Source: Oceanobacter sp045430275 (GTDB lineage Bacteria > Pseudomonadota > Gammaproteobacteria > Pseudomonadales > Oceanobacteraceae). From it: DNA of 64,000 nt. The position numbers and the translations under genes are program-made. Positions 32,901-42,068 of the stretch are shown in pieces. The stretch covers positions 190,370 to 254,369 of the forward strand of contig JAILXU010000004.1 in assembly GCA_045430275.1 (NCBI GenBank), in the 5' to 3' direction. Within the stretch, counting starts at the first letter, position 1. Each line of letters begins with the position of its first letter. The notes beneath the pieces are model-generated. The model had not been told where the DNA came from and ran no database searches. It worked only from the letters and a program-made list of their open reading frames with translations.

Positions 32901-33968
32901 CATGCGGCGGAACATCGACCACAAACCGTGGTCGAGGAAACTCTGGATGAGGCCCAGACCGATTCGGTGTTGCGAGCCGATGACGATGGTCAACGTTTGG
33001 CAGCGGCAGACACAATGCCTGCCGAGCCGGTGTTTGTGTCGTCGGTGGAACAAACCGCCAGCCGTTTTCCCCGAGGGGCAACGCCGGGCACCTGTCTGCA
33101 CGCGATGATGGAGCATTGGGACTTTTCGGATCGTGAGGCGCTGGAAACCATCGTCTCGCAGGAACTGCAGCATTTTGGGTTGCATCCGGCGGAAGCCGTC
33201 GATATGGCATCCGGTTTGGCATCGGACGCAGCACCGGAATGGTCGGAAATCGGAGTGGCTGATTGGCTGCAGCAGGTGGTGCAAGCCGAGCTGTGCGACG
33301 CTCATGGCCAACGTTTTTGTCTGGCGGATATCGAAGCCGGACAACGGCTGGATGAAATGGAATTTTGCTTGCCCGTACAGCGCCGAAATGTGCAGCGCGG
33401 AGGCTCGCTTATTGAAGGGGCAGATGGTGAAGGGTTAGTTGGTGAAAATCCTGGTGACAACATTCTGCGCAGTGAGTCTCTGAATGCGCTATTGGCCGGT
33501 TCCGGTGGGCCACGCTCACTGTCGTTTGAACCGCTGAATGGCTACCTCAAGGGCTTTATTGATCTGATGTTCTGCTGGCAAGGGCGCTATTACCTGCTCG
33601 ACTACAAATCCAACTGGCTCGGAGATGTCAGCGCCGACTACGATGCCGACGCGCTGACAGAGGCCATGACGTCGCACCATTACGACCTGCAAGCCTGGAT
33701 TTACACATTAGCGCTGGATCAATTACTGGCACAGCGTCTGCCGGATTACGACCCGGAACAGCATCTGGGCGGAGCGTTTTATCTGTTTCTGCGTGGCATG
33801 ACCGGCGCAGGTGAAAGTGGCGTCGAGCGGGGTGCGCAGTCGGATTTGTTTGCAGAACCTGAAGCAACGCATGCCATGGGCGTGCATTATCAGCCTGTGG
33901 CCATGGAGGATTTGAAGCGCTGGAAACACGCGGTGTTGGGAGAGCAGGAAGGAGAATCGCATGACTGA
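29958..33968 (+). CDS. recB: Exodeoxyribonuclease V beta subunit
   Basis: This 1336-aa UvrD-family helicase has a C-terminal nuclease. Walker A is EASAGTGKTYT near residue 20, the DEFQDTDPLQ motif II lies near 405, and the RecB-family nuclease motif LLDYKSNW (D1215, K1217) corresponds to E. coli D1080/K1082, so nuclease activity should be intact. It is about 150 residues longer than E. coli RecB. Part of the excess is a low-complexity KTKTKTKTK run encoded by a hexanucleotide repeat (about 31400-31430) in the helicase region. It overlaps recC by 1 bp and recD by 8 bp. Confidence 0.96.
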   Translation: MQPLDIHTFPLSGQSLIEASAGTGKTYTIASLYSRLLLGHQTARLGCDQILVVTFTNAATEELRGRIRERIRQMLGDVLRLLAACEQTSELSDSVLHSVDADTLRWLSELGLLDDADTRQTRLRELSDWLNTNLSQMDNASIYTIHGFCQRMLKQFAFDSGVMFSAELLLDTQSYLRQACEDVWRNGNYRLAEQQVGYLLERYPTPEALQKEVRQWLSHPELVFLPQQNGGANAEQLDFVADWQALNRFFEQLSRQWQTMGAEDIAERIQSSDVDKRSFSKKNLPRWLAAAEQWLTGDFSLPVPAALENFGQRNLRAKTKAGKQVPEHSLFIGIDAFLDQERQLAVGLPQVWFERVRQRYIELLLRAGVMSPDDLLRLLDAALDSPQGRSLADQIRRLHPVGLIDEFQDTDPLQYRIFASIYASSYAIEPDETEGTTDNVSSPSWGLAAIGDPKQAIYAFRGADIFTYIAARRTLIAESDVKTKTKTKTKAETAAWPVPIFTLNTNWRSHTHLVNGVNRLFEQHPAPFVFDQDIPFVSVKAAGKHDQQAMRVDGKALAPLQLWLDENPISLPQARLEAATQCARQIRAVLSGAVSLDTDTVAARDMAVLVRSHQQAEMMRQALSAEGIGSVFLSRDSVLDSREAHDVLTWLSAVAEPTDERAVRRAMTTETQGLNAQQLDALLNDETAWEQRLEQMAGYHQLWQQQGVMAALMRWLEDDERAVQLRRCDDGERRLTNLLHLGEMLQQASRRLRGQLSLLRWFTEQVFDDGLTADEAQLRLETDANLVSIVTIHKSKGLEYPLVFLPFLWSDDFSPQSSREARYFDDERGNVVVNLEPDDAARQAQYRDNQAEAMRLLYVALTRPVQGCFVWLMNAGKYSKKLGWSARIQNTALGRLLQIDTLLKQRDGLPQDTSWCDALHQHWQDTGLSKQTQQLVLGPRPDWPVGALLSDEHTPEPGAVRYFQRRLNRHWRVSSFTGLSAHAAEHRPQTVVEETLDEAQTDSVLRADDDGQRLAAADTMPAEPVFVSSVEQTASRFPRGATPGTCLHAMMEHWDFSDREALETIVSQELQHFGLHPAEAVDMASGLASDAAPEWSEIGVADWLQQVVQAELCDAHGQRFCLADIEAGQRLDEMEFCLPVQRRNVQRGGSLIEGADGEGLVGENPGDNILRSESLNALLAGSGGPRSLSFEPLNGYLKGFIDLMFCWQGRYYLLDYKSNWLGDVSADYDADALTEAMTSHHYDLQAWIYTLALDQLLAQRLPDYDPEQHLGGAFYLFLRGMTGAGESGVERGAQSDLFAEPEATHAMGVHYQPVAMEDLKRWKHAVLGEQEGESHD

Positions 33969-35889
33969 TATAACCGCCCCCATAACGGAGGCTCCGGCAG
34001 CTCTGGAAGCGCAGCTATCCCTGCTGCTACAACAGCAACGCCTGCGCCAGATTGACTGGCAACTGGGGCGTCAGATTCTGGCCTATGAACAGGCATCTGG
34101 TGCAACGAATGACTCGGAACAGCAGGCGCTGCAACTGGCCGCAACGTTGGTCAGTCTGGTACTGGGCCGGGGGCAGGTGTGCCTGCCGCTGACGCATTCG
34201 CCCTTGTCGGAAGTAGCCGGATTCTGGCTCGGGGCCAGCGACTGGGTGGCGTTGTTGTCGGGCTGTCAGTGTGTCTGGCCGACCACGGCGGCAGAGCCCT
34301 GGCAGAACCAGCCACTGGTGTTGGAATGCGGCCCCGGTCTGATGGCTCCACGGCTGTATCTGGCGCGCTATTATTTTTATCAGACCGGCGTGGCGGATAG
34401 CATTCATCAGAGTTTGGCCAGCGCTGTGGATACCCACGCGGACGGTCTGGCCGATACGCTGTCGCAGTTATTTGAAGCACCTTCCGATGGCCGTGTGAAC
34501 TGGCAGTGGGTCGCCGCTGCCACCGCCTGTTTGCAGCCGTTTTGTGTGATTACCGGCGGGCCGGGCACGGGTAAAACCACCACGGTGACGCGGCTGCTGT
34601 GTGCCTTGCTGAGTCAACAGCCGGACTTGCGCATTGCATTGGCGGCTCCGACCGGGAAGGCCGCCGCTCGGATGATCGAGTCGATTCGTCAGGCGCGCCA
34701 ACGCGATGACCTCTCGCCTGAGATGCTGGCGGGCATCCCGGATGACAGCTTCACCTTGCACCGTTTGCTGGGTTGGACGCCGCGCGGTTTTCGCTACCAT
34801 GCCAAGCATCCTTTGCCGTGGGATTGCGTGGTGGTGGACGAGGCTTCCATGGTCGATCTGGCGATGATGCACCAGTTACTGCAAGCGCTGCCGCCGCACG
34901 CACGGCTGGTGTTGTTGGGCGACAAGGATCAGTTGGCGTCGGTGGAAGCGGGCAGTGTGCTGGCGGATGTCTGCAATGCCGGGGTGGAAACCGGCCCTGA
35001 TCAGCACTTCGCGGCACGTCTGAAGGCGCTGACCGGAGCTGATCTGGACGCATGTGTTCAGCCTGCCAGCAGCCTGATGCAAAATGCTGTAGCCGAGCTG
35101 AAGGTGTCGCATCGATTTGATGCCAACAGCGGCATTGGCCAGTTGGCTCGGGCGGTGAATCAGGGGCTGGTGTCACAGGCCAGTCAGTGCTTTGACACGT
35201 ACGACGACATCGAATGCGACTGGCTGGATTCCAGTAGTCCGGTGAATCATGACGTGCTGTTGCCCTGGCAGCGCGGGGTGATTCAGGGTTATCGGGAATA
35301 CGCCGAAAAATTGCAGGACGCCCCTGGCGAGGACACTACCCGCGCTATTCTGGCCGCGTTCAACCGTTTCCGGGTGCTGGTGGCGACCCGTCAGGGCACG
35401 TTGGGTGTGGAAGCCGTGAATCAGGACATCGAGCGCTTGCTGGTGCGGCAGGGCTGGCTGTCGATGTCGAACGGGCGTTCGGCCTGGTACGTGGGGCGTC
35501 CGGTGATGATCACGCGTAATGACTACGATCTGGGGCTGTTCAATGGCGATGTGGGTGTGCTGGTGAATACGGAATCCGGTCAGATGAGAGCGGCGTTTCC
35601 GGGCCAGGACGGCCAGGTGCGTTATGTTCTGCCCAGTCGTTTGCCGACTCATGAAACCGCATTTGCCATGACGGTTCACAAGAGTCAGGGGTCCGAATTC
35701 AATCGGGTTCAACTATTGTTACCGGAGCGCTGGCAAGGTGTGATCACCCGAGAACTGATCTACACCGCCATTACCCGAGCGCGAGACCATTTTTATCTGA
35801 TGAGTGGCCGGGAATGCTGGCAACGGGGTTTGGGAAACCGCGTTGAACGAGCCAGCGGACTGCGGGACGCTTTATGGAAGACTCCATGA
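33961..35889 (+). CDS. recD: Exodeoxyribonuclease V alpha subunit
   Basis: This 642-aa SF1B 5'-3' helicase motor of RecBCD has Walker A GGPGTGKTTTV near residue 200, motif II VVVDEASMVD, GDKDQLASVEAGSVL and the C-terminal TVHKSQGSEF plus IYTAITRARD. The length is close to E. coli RecD (608 aa). Its start lies inside the last codons of recB (8-bp overlap) and its stop overlaps the next gene by 4 bp, so all four genes are one translationally coupled unit. Confidence 0.96.
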   Translation: MTDITAPITEAPAALEAQLSLLLQQQRLRQIDWQLGRQILAYEQASGATNDSEQQALQLAATLVSLVLGRGQVCLPLTHSPLSEVAGFWLGASDWVALLSGCQCVWPTTAAEPWQNQPLVLECGPGLMAPRLYLARYYFYQTGVADSIHQSLASAVDTHADGLADTLSQLFEAPSDGRVNWQWVAAATACLQPFCVITGGPGTGKTTTVTRLLCALLSQQPDLRIALAAPTGKAAARMIESIRQARQRDDLSPEMLAGIPDDSFTLHRLLGWTPRGFRYHAKHPLPWDCVVVDEASMVDLAMMHQLLQALPPHARLVLLGDKDQLASVEAGSVLADVCNAGVETGPDQHFAARLKALTGADLDACVQPASSLMQNAVAELKVSHRFDANSGIGQLARAVNQGLVSQASQCFDTYDDIECDWLDSSSPVNHDVLLPWQRGVIQGYREYAEKLQDAPGEDTTRAILAAFNRFRVLVATRQGTLGVEAVNQDIERLLVRQGWLSMSNGRSAWYVGRPVMITRNDYDLGLFNGDVGVLVNTESGQMRAAFPGQDGQVRYVLPSRLPTHETAFAMTVHKSQGSEFNRVQLLLPERWQGVITRELIYTAITRARDHFYLMSGRECWQRGLGNRVERASGLRDALWKTP

Positions 35890-38800
35890 CCGACAAGCAC
35901 GAACAGGACAAACAGACAGAGGCGGCGGCAACGCCTGCCGTTGACGCTCTACCGGAAATACACGCCGATGCGGCAGATCACCAACCGCGTTCGGTAACGC
36001 CCAAACGCAGCTCAGGGCGCTGGTGGCGTTGGCCGATGCGATTGTTAGTGGCCCTGATGATTCTGGTGGGTGCACTGTTGGCACTGGTTCGTTATGGCGG
36101 TGTGCCGCTGGCAATGTGGCAACTGGATCGCTGGTACAGCCAGCAGGGCGAGGGCTATCGTGCCTCGCTGGGGCAGTGGCATCTGTCGTTCACCGACGGC
36201 GAGCTGATGCTGACGGATTTTTATCTGCATCATCCCGCCGAATCGGAACCGCAAGCGCGTACCGGCTGGCAGCAACTGCGACTGGACATCGATACCCGAC
36301 AACTGCTGGCGTTGGTCAAGAACCGGCTGTTCAATGCCGAACAGCCCGCGCCGCCTCTGGTGATTGAAGACGTGACACTGGCCGGTCTGGAGCTGGCCGG
36401 TCATTCCGATATGAACCGGGAAGATGGATCGTCTCAGGTCAATGTGGCCGGGCTTGTGTTGCCTTTGCCTGACGAGGACTCGCAGCAACCGGAACCCGAA
36501 GCCAAATCAGAATCGGCTCTGGCGGTGCAATTGCAACAACTGGCGTTCTCGCAATGGCAACTGGCGTGGCAACATCAGGATCAGCAGGCTGACCTTAAGG
36601 CGCAACTGGCGCTGGTGTTGCCTGAACTGGGTTTGCACAATCTGGACACCCGTTCGGGTGTGCCTCTGGATGTGAATCTGGATGCGCAGCTCAAACAACT
36701 GGCGGTGTCGCTTCCGGCTCCTGCAGGAACCCCGTTAGCTCGTCCGGTCAGCCTGAGTCTGCAACAGCCGTTTCAGATGGCGCTGGAAGGCAAGGTACAC
36801 GACTGGCAGCAGGGACAGGCCCGGCTTCAGGGGAATCTGTCGCTGAATCAGCTCAAGCTGCGAGCGATGCAGGACATGACCATTGCGCTGAAGCATCTGG
36901 GTGTCCAACAGTTGGAGGCATCGGCAACAGGGCAGGCGTTTACGTCGCTGGAATTATCGGACTTTGCCCTGAGCTTCGACAGCAGCCCGGATACTTCTGT
37001 TGAATTATACCGTTATCTTTCTGCGGGGTTTCAGTTTGACCCCAAGCATCGCGGCTTGCCGCTACTGACCATGGGCAAGCAGAATCTGGAAGGACTGGCG
37101 CTTTCGGCCAATCTGACCGAGCAGGGGCTGCCGGTTGGCCTGACGTGGTTGAATTTACCGGATCAGGCGAGCACATCAAGCGCCTCGTCCGGCACCTCCC
37201 AATCCTCTGATACAACCCGGCCATCCGATAAAGCCAAGCCATCCGATAAAGCCCAAACTGCCGCAGGCTTGCCACTGCTGGTGAAAACCCAGCCGATTGC
37301 CCTGCGCAAGCTGTCGCTGGCTCTGACACATCCGCAGATTCAAACCGGTGTGTCGATTCCTGAACTGAATCTGGGTGCGGTGGATTCGGAGCAGGTCGCT
37401 TCAATCAAGCAAGACGGCAAGCTGGTAGTGGAGTCGCTGACACTGCCTCAGGCCGACACCTATTTACTGGAACCGCTGACCCTGAACTGGGGTGTGCAAT
37501 TGCACGATTGGCTGCGTCAGCCTCGTGTGACCGGGCAAGCGCAACTGACCGGGCTGGCGCTGCAAAGCCAGCAACAGCCACAGGTATTTCTGAACCGTTT
37601 GTCGTTGCAGGGGCTGGATGCTTCTGCTACGCGGCAAAATGTCGAGACCCTGACGCTGGAAGGTCTGAAAGTACAGCATGCGCCGGAGCGAGTGGACAAA
37701 ACCCTCAGGAACCTCAATAAGCCGCTGTTGACGCTGGCGCAACTGGTGGTGCCTAAATTGGCCTTTGAGAAACAGCAGCTGTCCACAGGCGTGATCCGCT
37801 TTGCCGGTGCGCGTATGAGCGTGCTCAAGCGGGCCAATGGCCAGTTGGCGGGGATACCGGAACCGTCAAAAGAGAAAGCGCAGTCTGCTCCCAAAGAACC
37901 CGCCCAGCCGCCAGCGGCTCCGGCGGTACAAGTCAGCATTCGTGGTTTGAAACAGTCTGGCGAAGCGTCGCGTCTGCAATGGCTGGATCGCAGTGTTGAG
38001 CCTGCCTATCAGGCCAATGTCACCCTGCACTCGCTGGCTGTGGGCGTGGTGAATACCGGGCGGTTTGACTTTGCCAGGGCAGGGTTGAGCACGCCGCTGA
38101 TTCCGGTATCGGCAGTGTTGGGGCTGGATGAATTCAACCGCATTCGCTTCAAGGGCAAAGCCGGTCTGGCCGACGGCGTTCCGGCAGGGGAATACACGCT
38201 GGATATCGAACAACTGAATATGGTGCCGCTCAGTCCCTACGTGACTCAGGCGATGGGCTACCGGATTCAGAAAGGCATGCTGGATCTGGATGTCGACCTG
38301 GACATCAAGCAAGGAAACATGGACGGCAAGGCCGACATCACCTTGCAAAACAGTCAGTTTGAACCGGCAGACGAGGACATTATCAACAGCGTCAGCAAGC
38401 AGATTGCCATGCCGGTTGAAACCGCTTTGTCGGTGCTTAAGGACGATGAAAATAACATCCATCTGGAAGTGCCCCTGAAAGGCCCGCTGGACGATCCCAG
38501 CGTCGGGCTGAACGATGTGCTGGCCAAGGTCAGTACCACGGCTATCCGCAGCGCGACGCTGTTCTATCTGAAGCAATCCATTCAGCCGTATGGGGCCTTG
38601 ATCAGCCTGGGGTCACTGGTGGCGGATGAAGTGTTTGCGATTCGCCTCGATCCGCTGGATTACCAGCCTTACCACTATCTGCTGACGGAAAAGCAGGACG
38701 ACTACCTGAAGCATGTGGTCGAGCTGATGCACAGCAAGCCCGATCTGGAGCTGCAGGTGTGTCCGTTCTACAGCGCTGCAGAAGCGCAAGCTCCCGAGCG

Positions 38801-39023
38801 GAAGACTGAAAAACCGGAGACTGAACAATCCGATACCGACAAGACAGAAAAACCGGCGTCAGAACCGGCTCTGGCCGGGGTGGCGCTGGCTCAGGCACGC
38901 GCGGTACAGATCAAGCAACGACTGGCCGCCTTCAAGGATGAAAAACAGCGCTCGCTGGCGCGTCGGGTGACGTTGTGCGCACCGCAGCAGGGCGAAAAAG
39001 CCACGGTTGAAATGGGGTTTTAG
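35886..39023 (+). CDS. DUF748/AsmA-like membrane-anchored protein
   Basis: This protein of about 1045 aa has a charged N-terminus, one membrane anchor (WRWPMRLLVALMILVGALLALV, about residues 42-63) and a large periplasmic beta-rich region of the AsmA/DUF748 type, with a conserved C-terminal block LDYQPYHYLLTEKQDDYL. Proteins of this superfamily form long periplasmic bridges or channels and are linked to lipid transport and envelope maintenance; the role here is unknown. Two low-complexity linkers are present, a Ser/Lys/Pro-rich one near residue 435 and a Glu/Lys/Pro-rich one near 975. The ATG at 35886 has GGAAG 7 nt upstream and overlaps the recD stop (ATGA). An in-frame ATG at 35874 is the alternative. 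Confidence 0.8.
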   Translation: MTDKHEQDKQTEAAATPAVDALPEIHADAADHQPRSVTPKRSSGRWWRWPMRLLVALMILVGALLALVRYGGVPLAMWQLDRWYSQQGEGYRASLGQWHLSFTDGELMLTDFYLHHPAESEPQARTGWQQLRLDIDTRQLLALVKNRLFNAEQPAPPLVIEDVTLAGLELAGHSDMNREDGSSQVNVAGLVLPLPDEDSQQPEPEAKSESALAVQLQQLAFSQWQLAWQHQDQQADLKAQLALVLPELGLHNLDTRSGVPLDVNLDAQLKQLAVSLPAPAGTPLARPVSLSLQQPFQMALEGKVHDWQQGQARLQGNLSLNQLKLRAMQDMTIALKHLGVQQLEASATGQAFTSLELSDFALSFDSSPDTSVELYRYLSAGFQFDPKHRGLPLLTMGKQNLEGLALSANLTEQGLPVGLTWLNLPDQASTSSASSGTSQSSDTTRPSDKAKPSDKAQTAAGLPLLVKTQPIALRKLSLALTHPQIQTGVSIPELNLGAVDSEQVASIKQDGKLVVESLTLPQADTYLLEPLTLNWGVQLHDWLRQPRVTGQAQLTGLALQSQQQPQVFLNRLSLQGLDASATRQNVETLTLEGLKVQHAPERVDKTLRNLNKPLLTLAQLVVPKLAFEKQQLSTGVIRFAGARMSVLKRANGQLAGIPEPSKEKAQSAPKEPAQPPAAPAVQVSIRGLKQSGEASRLQWLDRSVEPAYQANVTLHSLAVGVVNTGRFDFARAGLSTPLIPVSAVLGLDEFNRIRFKGKAGLADGVPAGEYTLDIEQLNMVPLSPYVTQAMGYRIQKGMLDLDVDLDIKQGNMDGKADITLQNSQFEPADEDIINSVSKQIAMPVETALSVLKDDENNIHLEVPLKGPLDDPSVGLNDVLAKVSTTAIRSATLFYLKQSIQPYGALISLGSLVADEVFAIRLDPLDYQPYHYLLTEKQDDYLKHVVELMHSKPDLELQVCPFYSAAEAQAPERKTEKPETEQSDTDKTEKPASEPALAGVALAQARAVQIKQRLAAFKDEKQRSLARRVTLCAPQQGEKATVEMGF

Positions 39024-39283
39024 GCGCTGGCTATCCCGAGTGTCGGGGTGGCCAATCTACTTCCATAGGAGGATAGGAATAGAGACTTCAGAAGCATGGC
39101 TTCAGTCCGCGGCATCGTAGCATGCTAGGGACAGTCTGAATCGCCCGATTGTGAACCATTACACAGACAAATCGGGTGTGTTCAGCGTGTCCATGGCGTC
39201 TGTTGATGCTTCTGGTGATTGGCAGTTGAGGATTCAGCGGCAGGCACTCTGTGGGCTAACAATAATAACAAGGAGCCTGAACC

Positions 39284-39991
39284 ATGAACTTTGATGTCGT
39301 TGAGCGCTTGCTCGATGTTCCGTCCCCCTGGATTGTGCACGATGTTTCCATGGACCCGGCCCGCCGACGGGTTGAGGTATCCATTGGCCAGGCCCGCAAA
39401 GGCTGGTTTGGCGCACGTCGGACAATTCAGCGTCACGATGGCCACCATAAAGTGTGGCAGCACCAGAGCATTGGTGATCTGGCTTGCTATATTCGCGTCG
39501 ATTTTGCCCGTGGCAGCGCTTTGCCGGACGCGTCCTGGAGTGGTGACACCAAATCCCCGTTTTCCCGCAGCTTGAGCCAGCAGGTCGTTAGCCTGATGGG
39601 TGAGGGCGTGTCTTTGGGCAGCATCGCCAGTTTGCTGCAACTGGAACCGGAAGTGCTGTGGCAGTTCCAGCACGCGCTGGAAAACGGCACCCTGAGTGAG
39701 ATTGCAAGCGGGGACAGCAATGCGGCCAATGAACAACCGGATCAGGCCGAAAGCAACGGCATTCCCGGCCCGTCCAATCCAATTTGGGATCGCTTGCTGA
39801 CTGGCCAGTACAGCATCGACAGCCGCAATCTGGCTTTCCAGTTGTTGCTCAGCCGTCTGAAGCGCCAGTACGTGAAAAGCAGTGATACTGAAATTCGTCG
39901 CCTCAAGGTGCAGGAGTTGCGCCGCTATTGTGAGCGTAACCGCAATTCTGCCGGTCATGAAATTGGCCAGATTCAGGAGGCGGCACAATGA
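39284..39991 (+). CDS. Unknown protein, possible domesticated ISL3-type N-terminal domain
   Basis: I do not recognise a named family. The first 75 residues (LLDVPSPWIVHDVSMDPARR to KVWQHQSIGDLACYIRV) follow the pattern of the N-terminal domain of ISL3-family transposases: a beta hairpin, the 'W+H' block and a final strand. They lack the zinc-binding cysteines, and no DDE catalytic domain follows. Residues 90-125 (SLSQQVVSLMGEGVSLGSIASLLQLEP) look like a helix-turn-helix. The C-terminal half is charged and helical. AAGGAG precedes the ATG by 8 nt. It overlaps the next gene by 4 bp, so the pair is an operon. It may be a DNA-binding protein domesticated from a transposase; this is inference. Confidence 0.55.
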   Translation: MNFDVVERLLDVPSPWIVHDVSMDPARRRVEVSIGQARKGWFGARRTIQRHDGHHKVWQHQSIGDLACYIRVDFARGSALPDASWSGDTKSPFSRSLSQQVVSLMGEGVSLGSIASLLQLEPEVLWQFQHALENGTLSEIASGDSNAANEQPDQAESNGIPGPSNPIWDRLLTGQYSIDSRNLAFQLLLSRLKRQYVKSSDTEIRRLKVQELRRYCERNRNSAGHEIGQIQEAAQ

Positions 39992-40995
39992 ACCCTGCGG
40001 ATATTCCGGGAGGCCAACTGGTCTCCACCGACGTAGCAGCTCGCATGATCCTCAGTGGTCGGGCACTGCGTATTGCCGGTGAAGAAAGCGCCCTGCGCAA
40101 GCTGCCAAAAGGGTTGTGGATTGGCGGCAGTATTCCCTATTTTATGACCACCGATGGTGGTCTGTGTTGTCAGGAACGCGTCTATGTGGCGGAGCTTCCG
40201 GCCTTTTGTGGTGTGCCGTCGATTGGCAGTTACGACGTTGACAGCATCAGCGGCATCGCCTGCGATGCGCCTGAAAACGGTTTCAGCGTGCTGATTGTTC
40301 CGGCCTTTACCGATGTTCACGAGCGCTTTGCCCGCGACGCCCCCGAGTTTGAACAAATGTACGAGCGGCCTCTGGTCGGCTGGGTTTCCGGCTTGCATCT
40401 GGATGACCTGAACGACCACAAACCGGTGGTGGTGATGGGGCCAACAGGTGAGTTCTTCGACGATCAGGCCGTGGCCATGCATGTACCACTGAGTGATCAG
40501 TACATGGCTTCGGTGGAGCTGGTGAATCTGTTCCAGCCCGGCGATGGCCCTGTGATCCAGTTTGATGAGTCCGGCTTTGGCGCGACTCAGGCATTCGTGG
40601 ACGGTCAGGCGGTGAATCTGGCCAGCTATCTGCAAGACAACCAGATCGACACCCGCTTGCCGCTGGTAGCGGATTATTGCGGCGCAGCGATTAATGTCAG
40701 CTTTCAGTCGGTCGATCACGACAACGGTAACGTCACCTTCTACGCCCCGGTGTTTGCCGGTGTGGAATATCGCCTGGCTGCGCCACTGGACAGCTACGCC
40801 GATGCGCTGGTGCAGGAAGCGGAAGCGCTGGAAAGCACAGGCACTGCGTTCTGCTGTAACTGCATTCTGAATTATCTCTATGGCGAGCTAGAGGGCAGAA
40901 CGGCGGGGCACCTGAACGGCCCGATGACCTTTGGTGAAATTGCCTACCAACTGGTGAACCAGACGCTGGTGAGATTGAGGGTAGAGCAGGTGTGA
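39988..40995 (+). CDS. Conserved protein of unknown function, FIST-C-like ending
   Basis: This 335-aa protein has no signal peptide and is rich in acidic residues. No firm family is recognised. The final third (STGTAFCCNCILNYLYGELEG to GPMTFGEIAYQLVNQTLVRL) resembles the end of FIST-C sensory domains: cysteine-rich strand, GxxxxGEI, N-x-T and a closing strand. If that is right it may bind a small ligand. It is translationally coupled (ATGA overlap) to the preceding possible DNA-binding protein, which suggests a sensor-regulator pair. Other readings remain open. Confidence 0.5.
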   Translation: MNPADIPGGQLVSTDVAARMILSGRALRIAGEESALRKLPKGLWIGGSIPYFMTTDGGLCCQERVYVAELPAFCGVPSIGSYDVDSISGIACDAPENGFSVLIVPAFTDVHERFARDAPEFEQMYERPLVGWVSGLHLDDLNDHKPVVVMGPTGEFFDDQAVAMHVPLSDQYMASVELVNLFQPGDGPVIQFDESGFGATQAFVDGQAVNLASYLQDNQIDTRLPLVADYCGAAINVSFQSVDHDNGNVTFYAPVFAGVEYRLAAPLDSYADALVQEAEALESTGTAFCCNCILNYLYGELEGRTAGHLNGPMTFGEIAYQLVNQTLVRLRVEQV

Positions 40996-41004
40996 GCTGA
41001 TATT

Positions 41005-41079
41005 GGGAGTGTTCATTTTTCTGTGTCGTTTTCCTAACCTGTACCAAACAGAAAGCGACATAGAACTTTGAACATCCCC
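41005..41079. mobile_element. 75-bp inverted-repeat (MITE-like or deleted IS) element
   Basis: The arms 41005-41028 (starting GGGAGTGTTCA) and 41056-41079 (ending TGAACATCCCC) are imperfect 24-bp inverted repeats with 18 matching positions around a 27-bp centre. Both ends start with GGG and contain GTTCA and TGTCG. This is the layout of two insertion-sequence ends brought together by internal deletion, or of a MITE. No target duplication was evident. It sits at the border between the core-like operon and an A+T-rich orphan gene. Confidence 0.5.
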
Positions 41080-41102
41080 CATTCATGACGAATTTAAATT
41101 TA

Positions 41103-42068
41103 TTATGAATAATCCAGGTAATTGTCTTGGCATATTTCACCGAACTTGATCTTTCTCCAAATCTCCTTTACTTCGGGCAGCCAAACCTCATTATCCAAAC
41201 TGTTTTTTAACCTTCTGGCCAAATAACTTTTAGGACTATTATCGGCATTGTCAAAATGATAGATAGTTAGTAGTGATTCTATGAACCTTTCATATCTATA
41301 TTGCCCTCTTATTCTATCTTCCATAAATTCTTCTTTATAACTATCAGCAGCTTCACACAACCCTTCATGGAGCCAATTCAAGCCTGTGTCATATTGAAAT
41401 ATATACCCTGAATTAATGTTATTGTCTGAACAAATTAACCAATCAGCAATCTCTGAAAAGTAATTAAACTTCGGTTTCGGTTTAAAAAAGCCCAAATGGT
41501 GACAATTTGAAACATATTCTTCCCCTAAATGTACGACACTACGCCCCTCCCGTCCTAGTGGGTATTTTTCATTATCAAGTCCATCCATCATAACCTGAAA
41601 AAGTAACTCACCATTTTCCCTAAGATCAGGCTCATATACTCTACCGGGAATATCGTCTCTTTGGAGGCAAATTTTTAATAAAATAAATATTAATCGGCCA
41701 TACCCAAAGGTAATCCAGTCTTCTCGAACCAATGCAGAATTCAAATAGGCATTTCTAGCCATGAGTAATGTGTGATAGTCACGTGATGGGTGAAGCCAGA
41801 GAATATGAAATATTGTGAGCGACTTGGACAGATTAACATCATACCAGCCATTTTTATCAGGTAATACACCCTTCATGTAATATCGCTTACACACAGCAAT
41901 GGATCTCTTGGAATACTTCCATGCCAGAACCTTCTCGTACTCAGGCCATTCTGCTCTGCGTTTAGCTACCCATTGCTTATCATCCAATTTCCAGGAAGAA
42001 TTATCAAAATTCTCCAAGTCATATTCCGCTAGAAACTCTATTCTTTTAAGGTAAGACTTTTCATCCAT
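41103..42068 (-). CDS. Orphan A+T-rich gene of unknown function
   Basis: This protein of about 321 aa is rich in Tyr, Trp, Leu and Asp, without signal peptide or membrane helices, probably helical. No family was recognised. Base composition is clearly more A+T-rich than the neighbours, and rare-type codons (ATA, TTA, AGA) are common, which points to recent acquisition. I start at ATG 42068 (MDEKSYLKRIEFLAEYD); the frame stays open upstream to a TTG at 42137, giving 344 aa, and neither start has a good ribosome-binding site. An IS-like element lies directly beyond its 3' end. It could be an immunity-type or accessory protein, but nothing in the sequence proves this. Confidence 0.5.
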   Translation of the reverse strand: MDEKSYLKRIEFLAEYDLENFDNSSWKLDDKQWVAKRRAEWPEYEKVLAWKYSKRSIAVCKRYYMKGVLPDKNGWYDVNLSKSLTIFHILWLHPSRDYHTLLMARNAYLNSALVREDWITFGYGRLIFILLKICLQRDDIPGRVYEPDLRENGELLFQVMMDGLDNEKYPLGREGRSVVHLGEEYVSNCHHLGFFKPKPKFNYFSEIADWLICSDNNINSGYIFQYDTGLNWLHEGLCEAADSYKEEFMEDRIRGQYRYERFIESLLTIYHFDNADNSPKSYLARRLKNSLDNEVWLPEVKEIWRKIKFGEICQDNYLDYS

